Notes under the pieces: generated by a model
Databases searched by the model: none
What the model saw: the letters and a program-made list of their open reading frames with translations, nothing else
Told to the model about the DNA's origin: nothing
Source of the DNA: a virus
Length of the DNA: 40,784 bases
Reading direction: 5' to 3' (one strand)
Virus record (IMG/VR): IMGVR_UViG_3300025013_000114
Span: 1-40,784 of that record
Position numbers and translations under genes: made by a program
Shown: piece after piece, positions 9,940-18,215 of the stretch
Numbering within the stretch: the first letter of the stretch is position 1
Layout of the letters: every line of letters starts with the position of its first letter

Positions 9940-10406
9940 GATTCCCCTCCTTGTCCCAGGAGCTCCCTGGTTGCCTGCGCCAGGTAGCCGTCATAATCGT
10001 CCATGGTGCAGACGGTGAGCTTGTTCTCCAACTCCACCAGATCACACCCCTCTTTGTCCTCTACCGTGTGCACCGTCACCCAGACCGTGTTAGTGACGGT
10101 GATCCCCATACGCTTCACCCCGGCCTCAGACTTGAGGATGGACGGAGCCTTGAGGCGCAGCATCCCCGCACCGTTGAAAACGATGATTTCCCCTTCCATG
10201 AGGAAGTTGAGATGCTCCGCCTTGTGCACCTTCCCCACAATGACCGTTTCCGCCGGTATGTGGAGCTCCTTGGCATAGAGCCCATCCGCGAAGTGATGAC
10301 GCATGAGCATTGCCGTTTGAGGTAGCTGGAGCATCTGCTCCTCCAGAGCCGCCACCTTCTCCCGGAGGTCCTCCACCGGGACCGCTTGGATGTCCTTCTC
10401 TATCAC
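9936..10406 (-). CDS. Cupin-like conserved phage protein in ejection cassette
   Basis: A 156-aa protein. After a short coiled N-terminus (VEDLREKVAALEEQML) comes a beta-rich core, KELHIPAETVIVGKVHKAEH then LNFLMEGEIIVFNGAG, that reads like a single-stranded beta-helix/cupin fold: His at the first cupin motif and a Gly-rich turn. A Cys/Asp-rich C-terminal tail follows. I choose the GTG at 10406 because AGGAGG sits five bases upstream and the start overlaps the stop of the gp13-like gene (GTGA). An upstream in-frame extension to 10577 lies inside that gene and lacks support. Such genes occur between gp13-like and gp14-like genes in related podophages. Its role is unknown; virion structure or assembly is a reasonable guess. 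Confidence 0.7.
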   Translation of the reverse strand: MIEKDIQAVPVEDLREKVAALEEQMLQLPQTAMLMRHHFADGLYAKELHIPAETVIVGKVHKAEHLNFLMEGEIIVFNGAGMLRLKAPSILKSEAGVKRMGITVTNTVWVTVHTVEDKEGCDLVELENKLTVCTMDDYDGYLAQATRELLGQGGES

Positions 10407-10870
10407 CCTTTCCTCCTCATCTCGAAACGGCAGAAGGGAGCCCCGAATGGTCCCATGGGCTCCCCAGGTATGGTGACACTGAACCCCAGCCAGATTAGCC
10501 ACTGGAGCGCCCTGGTGTTCTCCTGGTAGACGTAGTTTTGCAGGGTGGAATATGCCGCTTGCATCTCCAGGACGCACCCCTTGCAGCGGCGCAGGAACAC
10601 GAAGGGGTAACGGTCGAGCTGATCCGTTCCCACCATCCAGGGGTGTCCCACGTCCCCCAGGATTGTCCCGGGCACAACGCCGAACATGCAGACCGGCACT
10701 CCGTCAATGAGGCCGGTCCAGGCCAGTGTGGAGCTTTCCAGGGACCGGCGCAGGGTGACGGCCGGCTCCTCGCAGGATGCCAGATACAGTTCCACCCGGT
10801 CCGCGGGTCTCACCCGATCCGCCACCGCCGTGATGTGTTCCGGGAGGGCCCGGACTATCTCAGGTTTCAT
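10403..10870 (-). CDS. Phage Gp13-family protein (DUF2833, acetyltransferase-like fold)
   Basis: A 155-aa protein matching the T7 gp13/DUF2833 family along its full length: an opening of the type VRALPEHITAVADRVRPADR, the central LAWTGLIDGVPVCMFGVVPG, PWMVGTDQLDRYPFVFLRR, and the closing NTRALQWLIWLGF. The family has a GNAT-like fold but no proven acetyltransferase role; in T7 it is needed for assembly of the internal core. The start ATG lies within the end of the upstream small membrane gene. Its place before the gp14-like gene supports the assignment strongly. Confidence 0.88.
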   Translation of the reverse strand: MKPEIVRALPEHITAVADRVRPADRVELYLASCEEPAVTLRRSLESSTLAWTGLIDGVPVCMFGVVPGTILGDVGHPWMVGTDQLDRYPFVFLRRCKGCVLEMQAAYSTLQNYVYQENTRALQWLIWLGFSVTIPGEPMGPFGAPFCRFEMRRKG

Positions 10871-11150
10871 CTTGCCCCCCCATAAGCTCCTTGGGTAACT
10901 CGCACCCCTTTATCCGGTGGGTGGTTTTGAGCCGCTCGATGGCCAGAGCATGAGCGTTGCGGCTGTTATAGAGCTCCTGAATGGAGGAGAGCATCACTTT
11001 CTGCGTCTCGCTCGTTGTCTTGAGTGACTCCGCCATTGCCGGCAGAACGTCCGCATGTTTGTCCACCTTGGTGGCGTAGACCTTGACCAGCCCCGCCATC
11101 GCCCCGAAGTTCCCCAACAGAATCCCTATCTGCGCCCAATCAACCGCCAT
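10860..11150 (-). CDS. Small membrane-anchored phage protein
   Basis: A 96-aa protein with one N-terminal hydrophobic segment (IGILLGNFGAMAGLVKVYAT, about residues 8-27), followed by a polar helical domain, consistent with a membrane-anchored coiled coil. The plan resembles small haemolysin XhlA- or Rz-like accessory proteins, but no motif fixes a function. It is translated from ATG at 11150 behind GGAGGAGGGACTGGA and overlaps the gp13-like start, so it is co-expressed with the ejection cassette. A virion or lysis accessory role are both possible. Confidence 0.65.
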   Translation of the reverse strand: MAVDWAQIGILLGNFGAMAGLVKVYATKVDKHADVLPAMAESLKTTSETQKVMLSSIQELYNSRNAHALAIERLKTTHRIKGCELPKELMGGQDET

Positions 11151-11189
11151 TCCAGTCCCTCCTCCAGTCTTTTCAGTGTTATGTGGTGC

Positions 11190-13598
11190 CTAGTTCCCGC
11201 CGCTGCTCACATCTGGTATTACAGCCAGCACCGTGAGCGGCAGCGGTTTTTCCTGCCTGACCAGGATGCGCGCCGTTTTCGACCAGGAGCCGGGGATGCG
11301 GATGTCCACCAGGTCGCTCGCCTGCTGTACCAGCGTCAGGTCCTCCTGGTACTCCATGAGGTTGTTAGCGTCCGGTCCCGCCATCACGTTCTTGGACTCG
11401 TCCACCAGTATGCTCACGTGGTTCATGAGCTTGTTGGTGGTCCGGATGTTGTTCTGAGCACTGGAGAGGTCCAGCGTTTCGAGTTCGGAGGTGTAGAGGA
11501 GCCCCACCACGATGATGGACGCCGGCGTGGTGAGCGTGATCGATCCGCCGGCCACCACCTTGGTCCCGACATAGACGCCATCGGCCATAACCCCCACCGT
11601 TTTCCCTTCCAGGTGGGAGAGTCCGGAAACCACGCTCACCGGATCTCCGGAATAGGTGAGCGCAGAGTCCAGGAAGCAAGGGATTGCCGCGGTCCTCGAT
11701 ACCGCACGCTCCAGGTAATACTTGGTGACGCCCCCCACCACCCGGTCCACTGCCTGGTAAAGAGCATCCTCGCTGCCCTCAGAGACACAGCACACGGACC
11801 GGTAGCTCCCTTGCGTGGTGTGCTGGTGCCACCCGGCCACGTCCTGCTCCGGGAGGTAGGTGAGCCCGAGAAGCACGCCGTCATTGCGTACCGCCCAGAT
11901 GCAGGAGTAGGGGAGTTGCTGGAAAACCATGTCCACCACGGTCTTGTTGGTGAACAGGTGATGTGAGAGGACCGTGAGGTCCTGACCGATGAAAGCGTCC
12001 TGCTGGAAGTTGTAGCCCAGGCTCCGAATCTGGGAGCCCTTCTCCGAGACAAAGAGCGCATAGCTGCCAATGATGGCAGGAGGGACATGGGAGCACCCGA
12101 TGGCCCCCTGGCGCTTCACATTCACGCTGGAGGGGGTGAGCACGCCGTCCTGCCCCATCATGGTCCATGCTCCCCCGGAGGTGAGCAGGATGAGCTCCGA
12201 GAGCTCCACGATGTGGCGAATCTCCTGGACCTCCCTGGAGGCGACGGTGAAGGAGATGGAGTCATCCGACAGAGCCGGCGTTTCGGTGCCGAAATCCAGG
12301 TATCCCTTTGTGCGGGAGAACCAGGTGGCTTGAGGTTTCCCGAGGCTCGCGGCGAAGGCCTGGCGCTGCTGGTAGTAGGTGGTGGCGCTGGGATAGTCCT
12401 GGTTTCCACCCCATGCCTCCAAAGCCCATTTGTAGGTGAGGGTTGCAGCGAGGGTTTTTGAGGCGACTCCACCGCCGGCATAGGCGCCGCTGCCATAGAT
12501 TCCGGATAGGTCGTAGGTGTTCGCATCCACGACAATTATCTGCGCAATGCCGTTGATGCCGGTCATCCCGGTCACTCCGCTGATGGTTAAGGAGTCGCCT
12601 GTGGAGAACCCATGAGCCGGGCATGTCACCCGAGCATTGACGCCAGGTGTGGGAGGGTCCTCTACAGGCTCAGTGCCGGCAGTCACCCCGGTGATGGTCC
12701 GTACAAGACTGCCAGTTATAACCGAATCGGGGAGACGGGAAAGCACCGTCCCGGTGACAACGGTGGGCGATGTGTAGCCGGTGATGAGCACTATCCCGAA
12801 GCCGCTATGCAGGTAGCGCCAGGTGACACCCGGGTCCCCGTCCGGCTCCACCCCCTCCAGGGTAGAAGGTCGCACCGTGCCGGTGGTGCCAGCGTTCACC
12901 GCCTCATAGTAGTTGGCGCCGGCGCGCCGCTTATCGTTTATCTGGATTGTCTTCTGCACCTCCCACTTGTTGGTCAGGCTGTTCGGCGCCTGTTCGATCC
13001 TCATCATCTGCCCCACCATGTCAGAAGTGAAAAGTGAACTGGAGGCTGTGATGGTGGTGCTCCCGGTGAAGGCGCTGGCGTAGATGGTTTTCGACTCATC
13101 TATGTTGATGTCCAGGAACGGACCTCCGGTGTTGGCAAAAGGAGCAAAGTTCCAACTGTGATGGTCCAGCCGGCTGAGCTGCTGGGGGGGATAATCAGGA
13201 TGGCAGAGCGTCATGACATCCGCGTTTTGAGTGAACTTGAGCCGCGCCAGGGCGCTGTAAGGGTAGATGGTCGTGATGACCACCGGCTGGCCGGCGGAGG
13301 CGTGCCCCACCGGGTAAAGCACCTGCCCCCCGTTGGTGAACACCCGCATGGTGTACTCCCCAAAGGCCAGGGTGTAGGTCTGCACGGTGGAGAACTGGAA
13401 AGGGATGAGCCGGCAAGGTCCCCCCAGGTCTGCCACAAAGGTGGTCCCGGTCCGGTTCGACAGCCCCCCGTAAGGGCGCACAATGAAGTTGAGCACCTTC
13501 CGGGCACCGGAATAGAAGCGGTTTATGTCGCCTCTCCCGTACATCGCAGGGGCGAGCTCGCCGGCAGTGAAAGACAGTTGGGGGATACCTTGACCCAT
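11190..13598 (-). CDS. Tail tubular protein B / tail nozzle (T7 gp12-like) with FCCH-type inserted domain
   Basis: An 802-aa protein with the classical start GQGIPQLSFTAGELAP, RKVLNFIVRPYGGLSNRTG and LIPFQFSTVQTYTLAFGEYT of podovirus nozzle proteins, which form the distal tail tube through which DNA leaves. Around residues 320-390 is a compact beta module (VTCPAHGFSTGDSLTISGVT followed by NGIAQIIVVDANTYDL). It is of the type often annotated as an E1 FCCH domain in phage tail proteins; it is structural, not an enzyme. The C-terminal part holds WSRTKGYLDF, SELILLTSGGAWTM and HQHTTQGSYRSVCCV, typical of the beta-propeller-like nozzle body. It starts one base after the gp11-like stop, with GAGGT upstream. 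Confidence 0.9.
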   Translation of the reverse strand: MGQGIPQLSFTAGELAPAMYGRGDINRFYSGARKVLNFIVRPYGGLSNRTGTTFVADLGGPCRLIPFQFSTVQTYTLAFGEYTMRVFTNGGQVLYPVGHASAGQPVVITTIYPYSALARLKFTQNADVMTLCHPDYPPQQLSRLDHHSWNFAPFANTGGPFLDINIDESKTIYASAFTGSTTITASSSLFTSDMVGQMMRIEQAPNSLTNKWEVQKTIQINDKRRAGANYYEAVNAGTTGTVRPSTLEGVEPDGDPGVTWRYLHSGFGIVLITGYTSPTVVTGTVLSRLPDSVITGSLVRTITGVTAGTEPVEDPPTPGVNARVTCPAHGFSTGDSLTISGVTGMTGINGIAQIIVVDANTYDLSGIYGSGAYAGGGVASKTLAATLTYKWALEAWGGNQDYPSATTYYQQRQAFAASLGKPQATWFSRTKGYLDFGTETPALSDDSISFTVASREVQEIRHIVELSELILLTSGGAWTMMGQDGVLTPSSVNVKRQGAIGCSHVPPAIIGSYALFVSEKGSQIRSLGYNFQQDAFIGQDLTVLSHHLFTNKTVVDMVFQQLPYSCIWAVRNDGVLLGLTYLPEQDVAGWHQHTTQGSYRSVCCVSEGSEDALYQAVDRVVGGVTKYYLERAVSRTAAIPCFLDSALTYSGDPVSVVSGLSHLEGKTVGVMADGVYVGTKVVAGGSITLTTPASIIVVGLLYTSELETLDLSSAQNNIRTTNKLMNHVSILVDESKNVMAGPDANNLMEYQEDLTLVQQASDLVDIRIPGSWSKTARILVRQEKPLPLTVLAVIPDVSSGGN

Positions 13599-13599
13599 G

Positions 13600-14208
13600 T
13601 TAGTACCTCGCGGTTATGAAGTCGGATTCCTTGGCGGAGTCCGGGTCCTTCTGCTGGTTCAGGTCGCGCGCTCCCACCCGGAGGACGGTGGCCGCATAAC
13701 CCTGGCTTGCAGAGTTGACCAGCCCCGCAGCGGACGAAAGCACCGGAGCCAGATCCATGGCCAGGGACCAGGCCATGAGGTCGATGAACGTTTGCGGCCA
13801 GAGCGCAATAGCGACAATGCGCCCGGTATAGACCAGGGTGGCATCGGGTTCATTGGTGCAGAGCGCCAGCCCTGGGGTGGGCTCATCCTCCACGATCTCG
13901 AAGGGCGCCCCCTCATCGATCGGTCCGGAGCCGGGGAAGGGGACGCGCCGAGGCGTCACACAGTCCGCCGGCAAGCGGTAACGGTAGCCCCACCGCACCG
14001 GCGGAGTCCCCAGGTTGGTGAGGGTTGCCGTCCTGGTGGCGAACTTCCAGGGGAGCTCTCCCAGTGCCCGGTCCAGGGCACCGTCATAGTAGAGCCGGCA
14101 CTGTATGGCCTCGTTGGTCTGATCCGTGTCCACGTTGCCGAGCCGCTTGGAAACGCCAATCTTTCCCAGTGCCATCATGCAGATTTCTGTTTTTGTCTTT
14201 GGCGTCAT
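13600..14208 (-). CDS. Tail tubular protein A / head-tail adaptor (T7 gp11-like)
   Basis: A 202-aa protein with the gp11-like adaptor signature: an N-terminal helix pair (KTEICMMALGKIGVSKRLGN and CRLYYDGALDRALGELPW), KFATRTATLTN, WGYRYRLPADCV, and a C-terminal helical end (SFITARY type, here DFITARY). It forms the ring joining portal and nozzle. It lies immediately upstream of the nozzle gene (one intervening base) and is translated from ATG at 14208. Length and order agree with podovirus relatives. Confidence 0.9.
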   Translation of the reverse strand: MTPKTKTEICMMALGKIGVSKRLGNVDTDQTNEAIQCRLYYDGALDRALGELPWKFATRTATLTNLGTPPVRWGYRYRLPADCVTPRRVPFPGSGPIDEGAPFEIVEDEPTPGLALCTNEPDATLVYTGRIVAIALWPQTFIDLMAWSLAMDLAPVLSSAAGLVNSASQGYAATVLRVGARDLNQQKDPDSAKESDFITARY

Positions 14209-14211
14209 GGA

Positions 14212-14562
14212 TTACGCGCCCCCCTTGTCCCCGCCACCGTAGAGGCTGGTGGCCTTCTTCTCCAGGTCCATGCCCTCCTTTCCCATCTCCAGCGCGCACT
14301 CCGTGATTTGCAGCTCCACGTTGCGGTTCTCGCCGTCCTGGGACTCGTTGGAGCGGACGCCCACCACCTTGACCGTTGCAGTGAAGGGGAGCTCCTGGCC
14401 CACCTTGGGGAGTTCCTTGATGCCAAGCTTCTTGAGCTCCTCATCCCCCAGGTTGATCCGGAGTCCCCAGGGATATTTCTCCTCCTGGTCCATGCCGCAG
14501 CATTTCACCTCGTCACCCTTGTCGCCTTTTTTCGGTGCCATCTTCATCGAAACCATTTTCAT
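14212..14562 (-). CDS. Capsid staple-like small protein
   Basis: A 116-aa protein with KYPWGLRINLGDEELKKLGI, LPKVGQELPFTATVKVVGV and NRNVELQITECALE. This pattern is found in small phage proteins annotated as capsid staple (decoration) proteins, which sit on the capsid and stabilise it. The N-terminus is basic and the C-terminus Gly-rich. The start ATG at 14562 follows GGAGGAGGTCCCCG. It lies between tail spike and adaptor, not beside the other head genes. Confidence rests on recognition of the central motif; no catalytic function is expected. Confidence 0.68.
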   Translation of the reverse strand: MKMVSMKMAPKKGDKGDEVKCCGMDQEEKYPWGLRINLGDEELKKLGIKELPKVGQELPFTATVKVVGVRSNESQDGENRNVELQITECALEMGKEGMDLEKKATSLYGGGDKGGA

Positions 14563-14586
14563 CGGGGACCTCCTCCCGCTTCTGTG

Positions 14587-17319
14587 TTAGCGCACCCGGC
14601 GCGCAGTGATGGAGCCGAAAGTGGACACCGCACCGGCCGAGAAGGTGGACCGTGCCACCAGGTATATGGTTGTGGTCGCGGCGATAGAGATCCGCTTCCG
14701 CGGCATGGTGAGAGATGTGGTCATGGACGCGGTGACGGTCTGCTGTCCGTTGTAGATCTCCGAGCCATCGGCAGGGACCGTTGCGGAGGTCGCGGTGATC
14801 CCCGCGGACATCGCCGTGATGGTGGCCGCTGCAGCCGACAGGTTGACGTTACCCTCCACGTCCCAATCCCCCGCCGTCAGGCTGATGCTGGTCACATTTA
14901 ACCCGGTGTTTGTGGTGAGAGCCGCCGCCGAGCCCGCCGCCACAAGAGCCGAAACGGATTGGCCAATGTCACCCGCCGCCGCGCTGTCGCTGGTGGTAGT
15001 ACCCTTGCGGGAGTGAGCCGGAACCCATGCGGCGCCCGACCACCGGACCATTCCCGCCAGGGTTGAGTCATAGGCCAACTGCTCCGCGTATGGGTAAGGG
15101 GGGAGCCCCGCCGTCGCCGCCGCGGGGAGAATGACCGCAGAATAACCGTTGTTGAACGTAGCATTGACAAGCCGAACCCTGCCTTTGCTCTGTTTGATGA
15201 TGGCAGTCTCAACACTGGCCTGGTCCCTCATTCTGATCTCGTAAGTACCGCCAGCCAGTACCCGGAAATCGTTTTCAATGATTTGCATCTCCGTTGACGC
15301 CGTAATGTCAAAGACAGAAGCGATGTTGCTGACCTCAAACGTATTGTCTTTGAACTTGAGCCCGATGTTTGTCAGGTGGCTTGCGTGACTTCCTGTAACA
15401 GCAGAGCCCTTAATCAGGATGAGATAGTCCATCTGGTTCGCATAGGCCGCGCGGAAATCGTTGTGAGAGACATCCGCCACAATGGAGTCATAGAACAGCA
15501 TCCCCCCCATTTCTATCGTGTTGTTGTTACATATCAGCCCCTTGCTGTTCCACACCTGGATGTTAAAGGGGTTGCTACCCTGTGTTCCACCGGAAGCCGC
15601 AGGCATCGGGGTATAGTAGATGTGGTTATTGGTGAGGATGTCGCGGGTGTCAATGGTCTGCTCATCGAGTCCGGCAGCATCCCAGAAACGAGCTATAAAG
15701 ACGTTCGGGGTGGAGACTTTCCCCATAACCCTCATCGTCCAGACGCACCCCGTACCCGGAGCATTAAGGTTTTCATCCGTAACCGTGTCCCCCACCACCT
15801 TGCCGACAAAAAACGGCTCTTTGTCGGAACTCACGCCGGCAGTAGTACATTCCCAAATGGAGGCATGCGCCCCCCACCGGACCCGAGTCCCCACGGTATA
15901 GGCGGTGTTGTTTTCCCTCATGAGCTCCGCCGGCCGCATGGTCCAGGTGACACCGCCGTCAACAACCGTATCCCCCACAACCTTGCCGGTGATGCTAGGC
16001 GGAGCCGCAGCGGTAATGCCCGGCGTGGTACACTCCCAGATCGTAGTTGTCATATTCCACCGGACCCGGTCGCCTGCGAAAAACTCGGTCGAGTTGCCCC
16101 CACCGCTTCCCGACTTCCGCATCAAATAGAAAAACGTCCCATTGTCGTAGATAAAGTTGCCGGCACAGACCATTGCACCGATCTGTCCGAAAATCTCAAA
16201 AGACTCGCCGCTGTGCAGGCCGTAGGTATGATTACGGGCAATAACTACGCCGCCGCCGATGTAGGTTTTGCGGGCGCCCTGGTGCAGGCCGATGCCCGAG
16301 TCAAAACGGCTATCCGTATACTGTCCGCCGTCAATCACGTTATCCGAGACCAGCCCCAGGTACATACCCTTTTTCCCGCAAAGGCGCCCTATGCAGTTGC
16401 GGAAAACGTTCCCTGTACCATACGCCGGCACGCCAAGACCGTTCGCCGTCACGTTCTCAGCGGTCACGTTCTCCACCAGGTTGTACTTCCCGGTTACGGC
16501 AATGCCGTAGTTGGCGCTCTGGTCATACATCCATGTCGGGTTGCCGTCCATGTTGCCGTCGACAGTGATGTCCCGGATTACACATAAGTTAGCCGAAACC
16601 GTCATGATGGAGAAAGTCGCCTCGGCCTGATCGGGCGCCGCTTTGAGGGTTGCACCGTCTTTGATCTTGATCCTGCTGGCCCCGTCAATCCGGATTGTCT
16701 TGTTGACCAGGATCTCCCCATCCACGAGGTAGGTCTTATTGTTGACGGTGTGCAGAGTCCCACGCCAAACCAACGACTGTACCGCGTGGTTGAATTGGAC
16801 GTGATCATCAACACCATCGATGGTCCACCATTCGGGGCAACACTCCCGAAGTCCGGCGATGGAGCCAAAAGCTGTGACATTGAAACACCCATCACAGCCA
16901 ATAAAGCTATTGTTGACGTTTAGGGCACCGTCGAGCGTGAGCACGGCACCAGGGAGGCAGCGCACAGGGGCGTTGAATGTCTGGCCGACAGGGATGTACC
17001 ACGCCGACGAGAGCACCAGTTCCTTGCCGTAGGCCACGGCAGCGGCATCGGCCACCGAAAGGCTGGGGAAGTTTTCGGCCCGGACCTCCCTTGCCATTTC
17101 GAGGGCCACGGCTCCCGGTCCAAAGAACACCTGATAAGGGACGGTGATAACGGGACCCTTGATGGTGAGAGTCTTACCGGCAGCAACGTTGAAGCCACCC
17201 CCCTTTTTGATATCTATGGCAACGTCTGCAGGATAAGAGGTGTCAGCAGTAACGGGGATGATTGTGTCTATGATGAGATGTTTATCTGCATTGATTAGTG
17301 GGGTGTTCCAGCCTGCCAT
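14587..17319 (-). CDS. Tail spike / tail fibre with right-handed beta-helix and two tandem WECTT modules
   Basis: A 910-aa receptor-binding protein. Residues about 200-390 read as a parallel beta-helix (repeats such as RIDGASRIKIKDGATL, CVIRDITVDGNMDG, YNLVENVTAENVTANGLGV, SDNVIDGGQY), the fold of polysaccharide-cutting tail spikes. Two similar modules interrupt it near 415-540, each with RVRW, IWECTT and GKVVGDTV...WTM; they look like small carbohydrate-binding modules. The helix then resumes (NHIYYT, LICNNNTIEMGG, NDFRA). The Ala/Thr-rich C-terminus ends TFGSITARRVR, a closing seen in many phage fibres. The start ATG at 17319 follows AAGGAGTGAGCT. It has its own terminator upstream, so it probably begins a separate transcript. 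Substrate and enzymatic activity are unknown. Confidence 0.85.
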   Translation of the reverse strand: MAGWNTPLINADKHLIIDTIIPVTADTSYPADVAIDIKKGGGFNVAAGKTLTIKGPVITVPYQVFFGPGAVALEMAREVRAENFPSLSVADAAAVAYGKELVLSSAWYIPVGQTFNAPVRCLPGAVLTLDGALNVNNSFIGCDGCFNVTAFGSIAGLRECCPEWWTIDGVDDHVQFNHAVQSLVWRGTLHTVNNKTYLVDGEILVNKTIRIDGASRIKIKDGATLKAAPDQAEATFSIMTVSANLCVIRDITVDGNMDGNPTWMYDQSANYGIAVTGKYNLVENVTAENVTANGLGVPAYGTGNVFRNCIGRLCGKKGMYLGLVSDNVIDGGQYTDSRFDSGIGLHQGARKTYIGGGVVIARNHTYGLHSGESFEIFGQIGAMVCAGNFIYDNGTFFYLMRKSGSGGGNSTEFFAGDRVRWNMTTTIWECTTPGITAAAPPSITGKVVGDTVVDGGVTWTMRPAELMRENNTAYTVGTRVRWGAHASIWECTTAGVSSDKEPFFVGKVVGDTVTDENLNAPGTGCVWTMRVMGKVSTPNVFIARFWDAAGLDEQTIDTRDILTNNHIYYTPMPAASGGTQGSNPFNIQVWNSKGLICNNNTIEMGGMLFYDSIVADVSHNDFRAAYANQMDYLILIKGSAVTGSHASHLTNIGLKFKDNTFEVSNIASVFDITASTEMQIIENDFRVLAGGTYEIRMRDQASVETAIIKQSKGRVRLVNATFNNGYSAVILPAAATAGLPPYPYAEQLAYDSTLAGMVRWSGAAWVPAHSRKGTTTSDSAAAGDIGQSVSALVAAGSAAALTTNTGLNVTSISLTAGDWDVEGNVNLSAAAATITAMSAGITATSATVPADGSEIYNGQQTVTASMTTSLTMPRKRISIAATTTIYLVARSTFSAGAVSTFGSITARRVR

Positions 17320-17336
17320 AGCTCACTCCTTGGAAT

Positions 17337-17367
17337 AAAAAAAGCGGAGGAGGAAGCCCTCCCCCGC
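17337..17367 (-). terminator. Rho-independent terminator after head module
   Basis: Read on the minus strand, a ten-pair stem (17358-17367 with 17344-17353, one G-T pair) closed by a GCTT loop is followed directly by seven T (17343-17337). It sits between the end of the 99-aa HeH-like gene and the start of the tail spike gene, separating head from tail transcription. Confidence 0.88.
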
Positions 17368-17396
17368 CAGGTGGTTATTCTGCTGCTGCTCCGGGT

Positions 17397-17696
17397 CTAC
17401 TGCTGCGCTTTGGCCAGGTGGGTCTCCAGGAGCTTCTGCAGCGCCTCAGTCCCCGCCCTGGAGTTGAACTCCACGCCCAGCATGGTGAGGTTCGTTTTGA
17501 TCTGCTCTCTGTCGAGCTGATCGCCGCCGCCGGCGCCCTTGCCCTTCTCCTTGCCGTCGCCGGCGTCATCCTCGTCCTCTTCCGGATTGTCCAGGTCCTT
17601 CATCCAGGACCCTTTGGGGCCGTCAAACTCAAAGACATCCCCCGGCTCACGGAGAGCGCCAGCAAAGCCGCGCTCTTTTGCCAAGTAACGTGCCAT
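17397..17696 (-). CDS. Small head-module protein with HeH/LEM-like C-terminal motif
   Basis: A 99-aa protein. N-terminal MARYLAKERGFAG is basic. The middle is an acidic, Gly/Lys-rich linker (about residues 38-60). The C-terminus (DREQIKTNLTMLGVEFNSRA followed by TEALQKLLETHLA) has the helix-extended-loop-helix pattern of HeH/LEM/SAP-like modules, common in small proteins next to phage capsid genes. It starts at ATG 17696 with GGAAGGAGTAAGTT upstream. It follows the capsid cement gene and ends at a terminator. A completion or decoration role is inferred from location only. Confidence 0.7.
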   Translation of the reverse strand: MARYLAKERGFAGALREPGDVFEFDGPKGSWMKDLDNPEEDEDDAGDGKEKGKGAGGGDQLDREQIKTNLTMLGVEFNSRAGTEALQKLLETHLAKAQQ

Positions 17697-17712
17697 AACT
17701 TACTCCTTCCCC

Positions 17713-18147
17713 TTAGGCGACAGCGAAGCCGCTGGCGTAGTTGGTGGTGTCATCCACGTTTTTGGCGATCCAGGCGTCAAACTTCCCGGCGGTGAGGTCT
17801 GCAGTGGCCACCACGAAGCCCACCCCCAGATAGCGTTTATAGGTCCCGGCGGGGAGCCGCAGTTTGTAGGTCTTGTTTGCCACCAGGGTGGCCTTGGCCA
17901 CGGCGCCGATGGAGGTGAGGACATCCGGGGAGCTCAAGTCCGCGTTGGCGGAGGTCTGGAGCTGGATGTCCACGGTTGCGGAACCGGCGGAGGTGACGGC
18001 GGTGTCCACGCGGACGTAGAGGAAGAGGTCCTCCCCGGCGCCGATGTTGCGCGCGCTGCCAAGGTCAATGACGTTGGTGCTCACCGTGGTGCCCTGTGCG
18101 GTGAAGGCCTGAGCCAGGCTCAGTTCCAAGCTCTTATCAAGTAACAT
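17713..18147 (-). CDS. Capsid cement protein, Bbp16 family
   Basis: A 144-aa protein that reads as a beta-sandwich decoration protein: N-terminal LLDKSLELSLAQAFT, the central NVIDLGSARNIGAGEDLFLY and VRVDTAVTSAGSATVDIQLQ, and C-terminal LPAGTYKRYLGVGFVV. This matches the Bbp16 capsid cement family of Bordetella phage BPP-1. It would bind the outside of the expanded capsid. Its place directly after the major capsid gene, and the strong AAAGGAGGAGCACCAC ribosome site, fit a protein made in large amounts. Confidence 0.88.
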   Translation of the reverse strand: MLLDKSLELSLAQAFTAQGTTVSTNVIDLGSARNIGAGEDLFLYVRVDTAVTSAGSATVDIQLQTSANADLSSPDVLTSIGAVAKATLVANKTYKLRLPAGTYKRYLGVGFVVATADLTAGKFDAWIAKNVDDTTNYASGFAVA

Positions 18148-18215
18148 GTGGTGCTCCTCCTTTTAGGAAGCGATGAAGGGGAAGGGCTCACGCCCCTCCC
18201 CAGGTAGGTGGTGGA

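Noticed and set aside
10407-10577. N-terminal extension of the cupin-like gene
   Set aside because: The extension lies wholly inside the gp13-like gene in another frame and has no ribosome site, whereas GTG 10406 has AGGAGG at proper spacing and a GTGA overlap.
14587-17319. Diversity-generating retroelement, as in BPP-1 (variable repeat in the tail gene)
   Set aside because: Despite the BPP-1-like head genes there is no reverse transcriptase, no accessory Avd-like gene and no template/variable repeat pair that I can see in the window.
18165-18200. Terminator after the coat protein gene
   Set aside because: GGGGAGGGG/CCCTTCCCC can pair on the minus strand, but no T-run follows, and the cement gene has its own strong ribosome site directly after; at most a weak mRNA structure.
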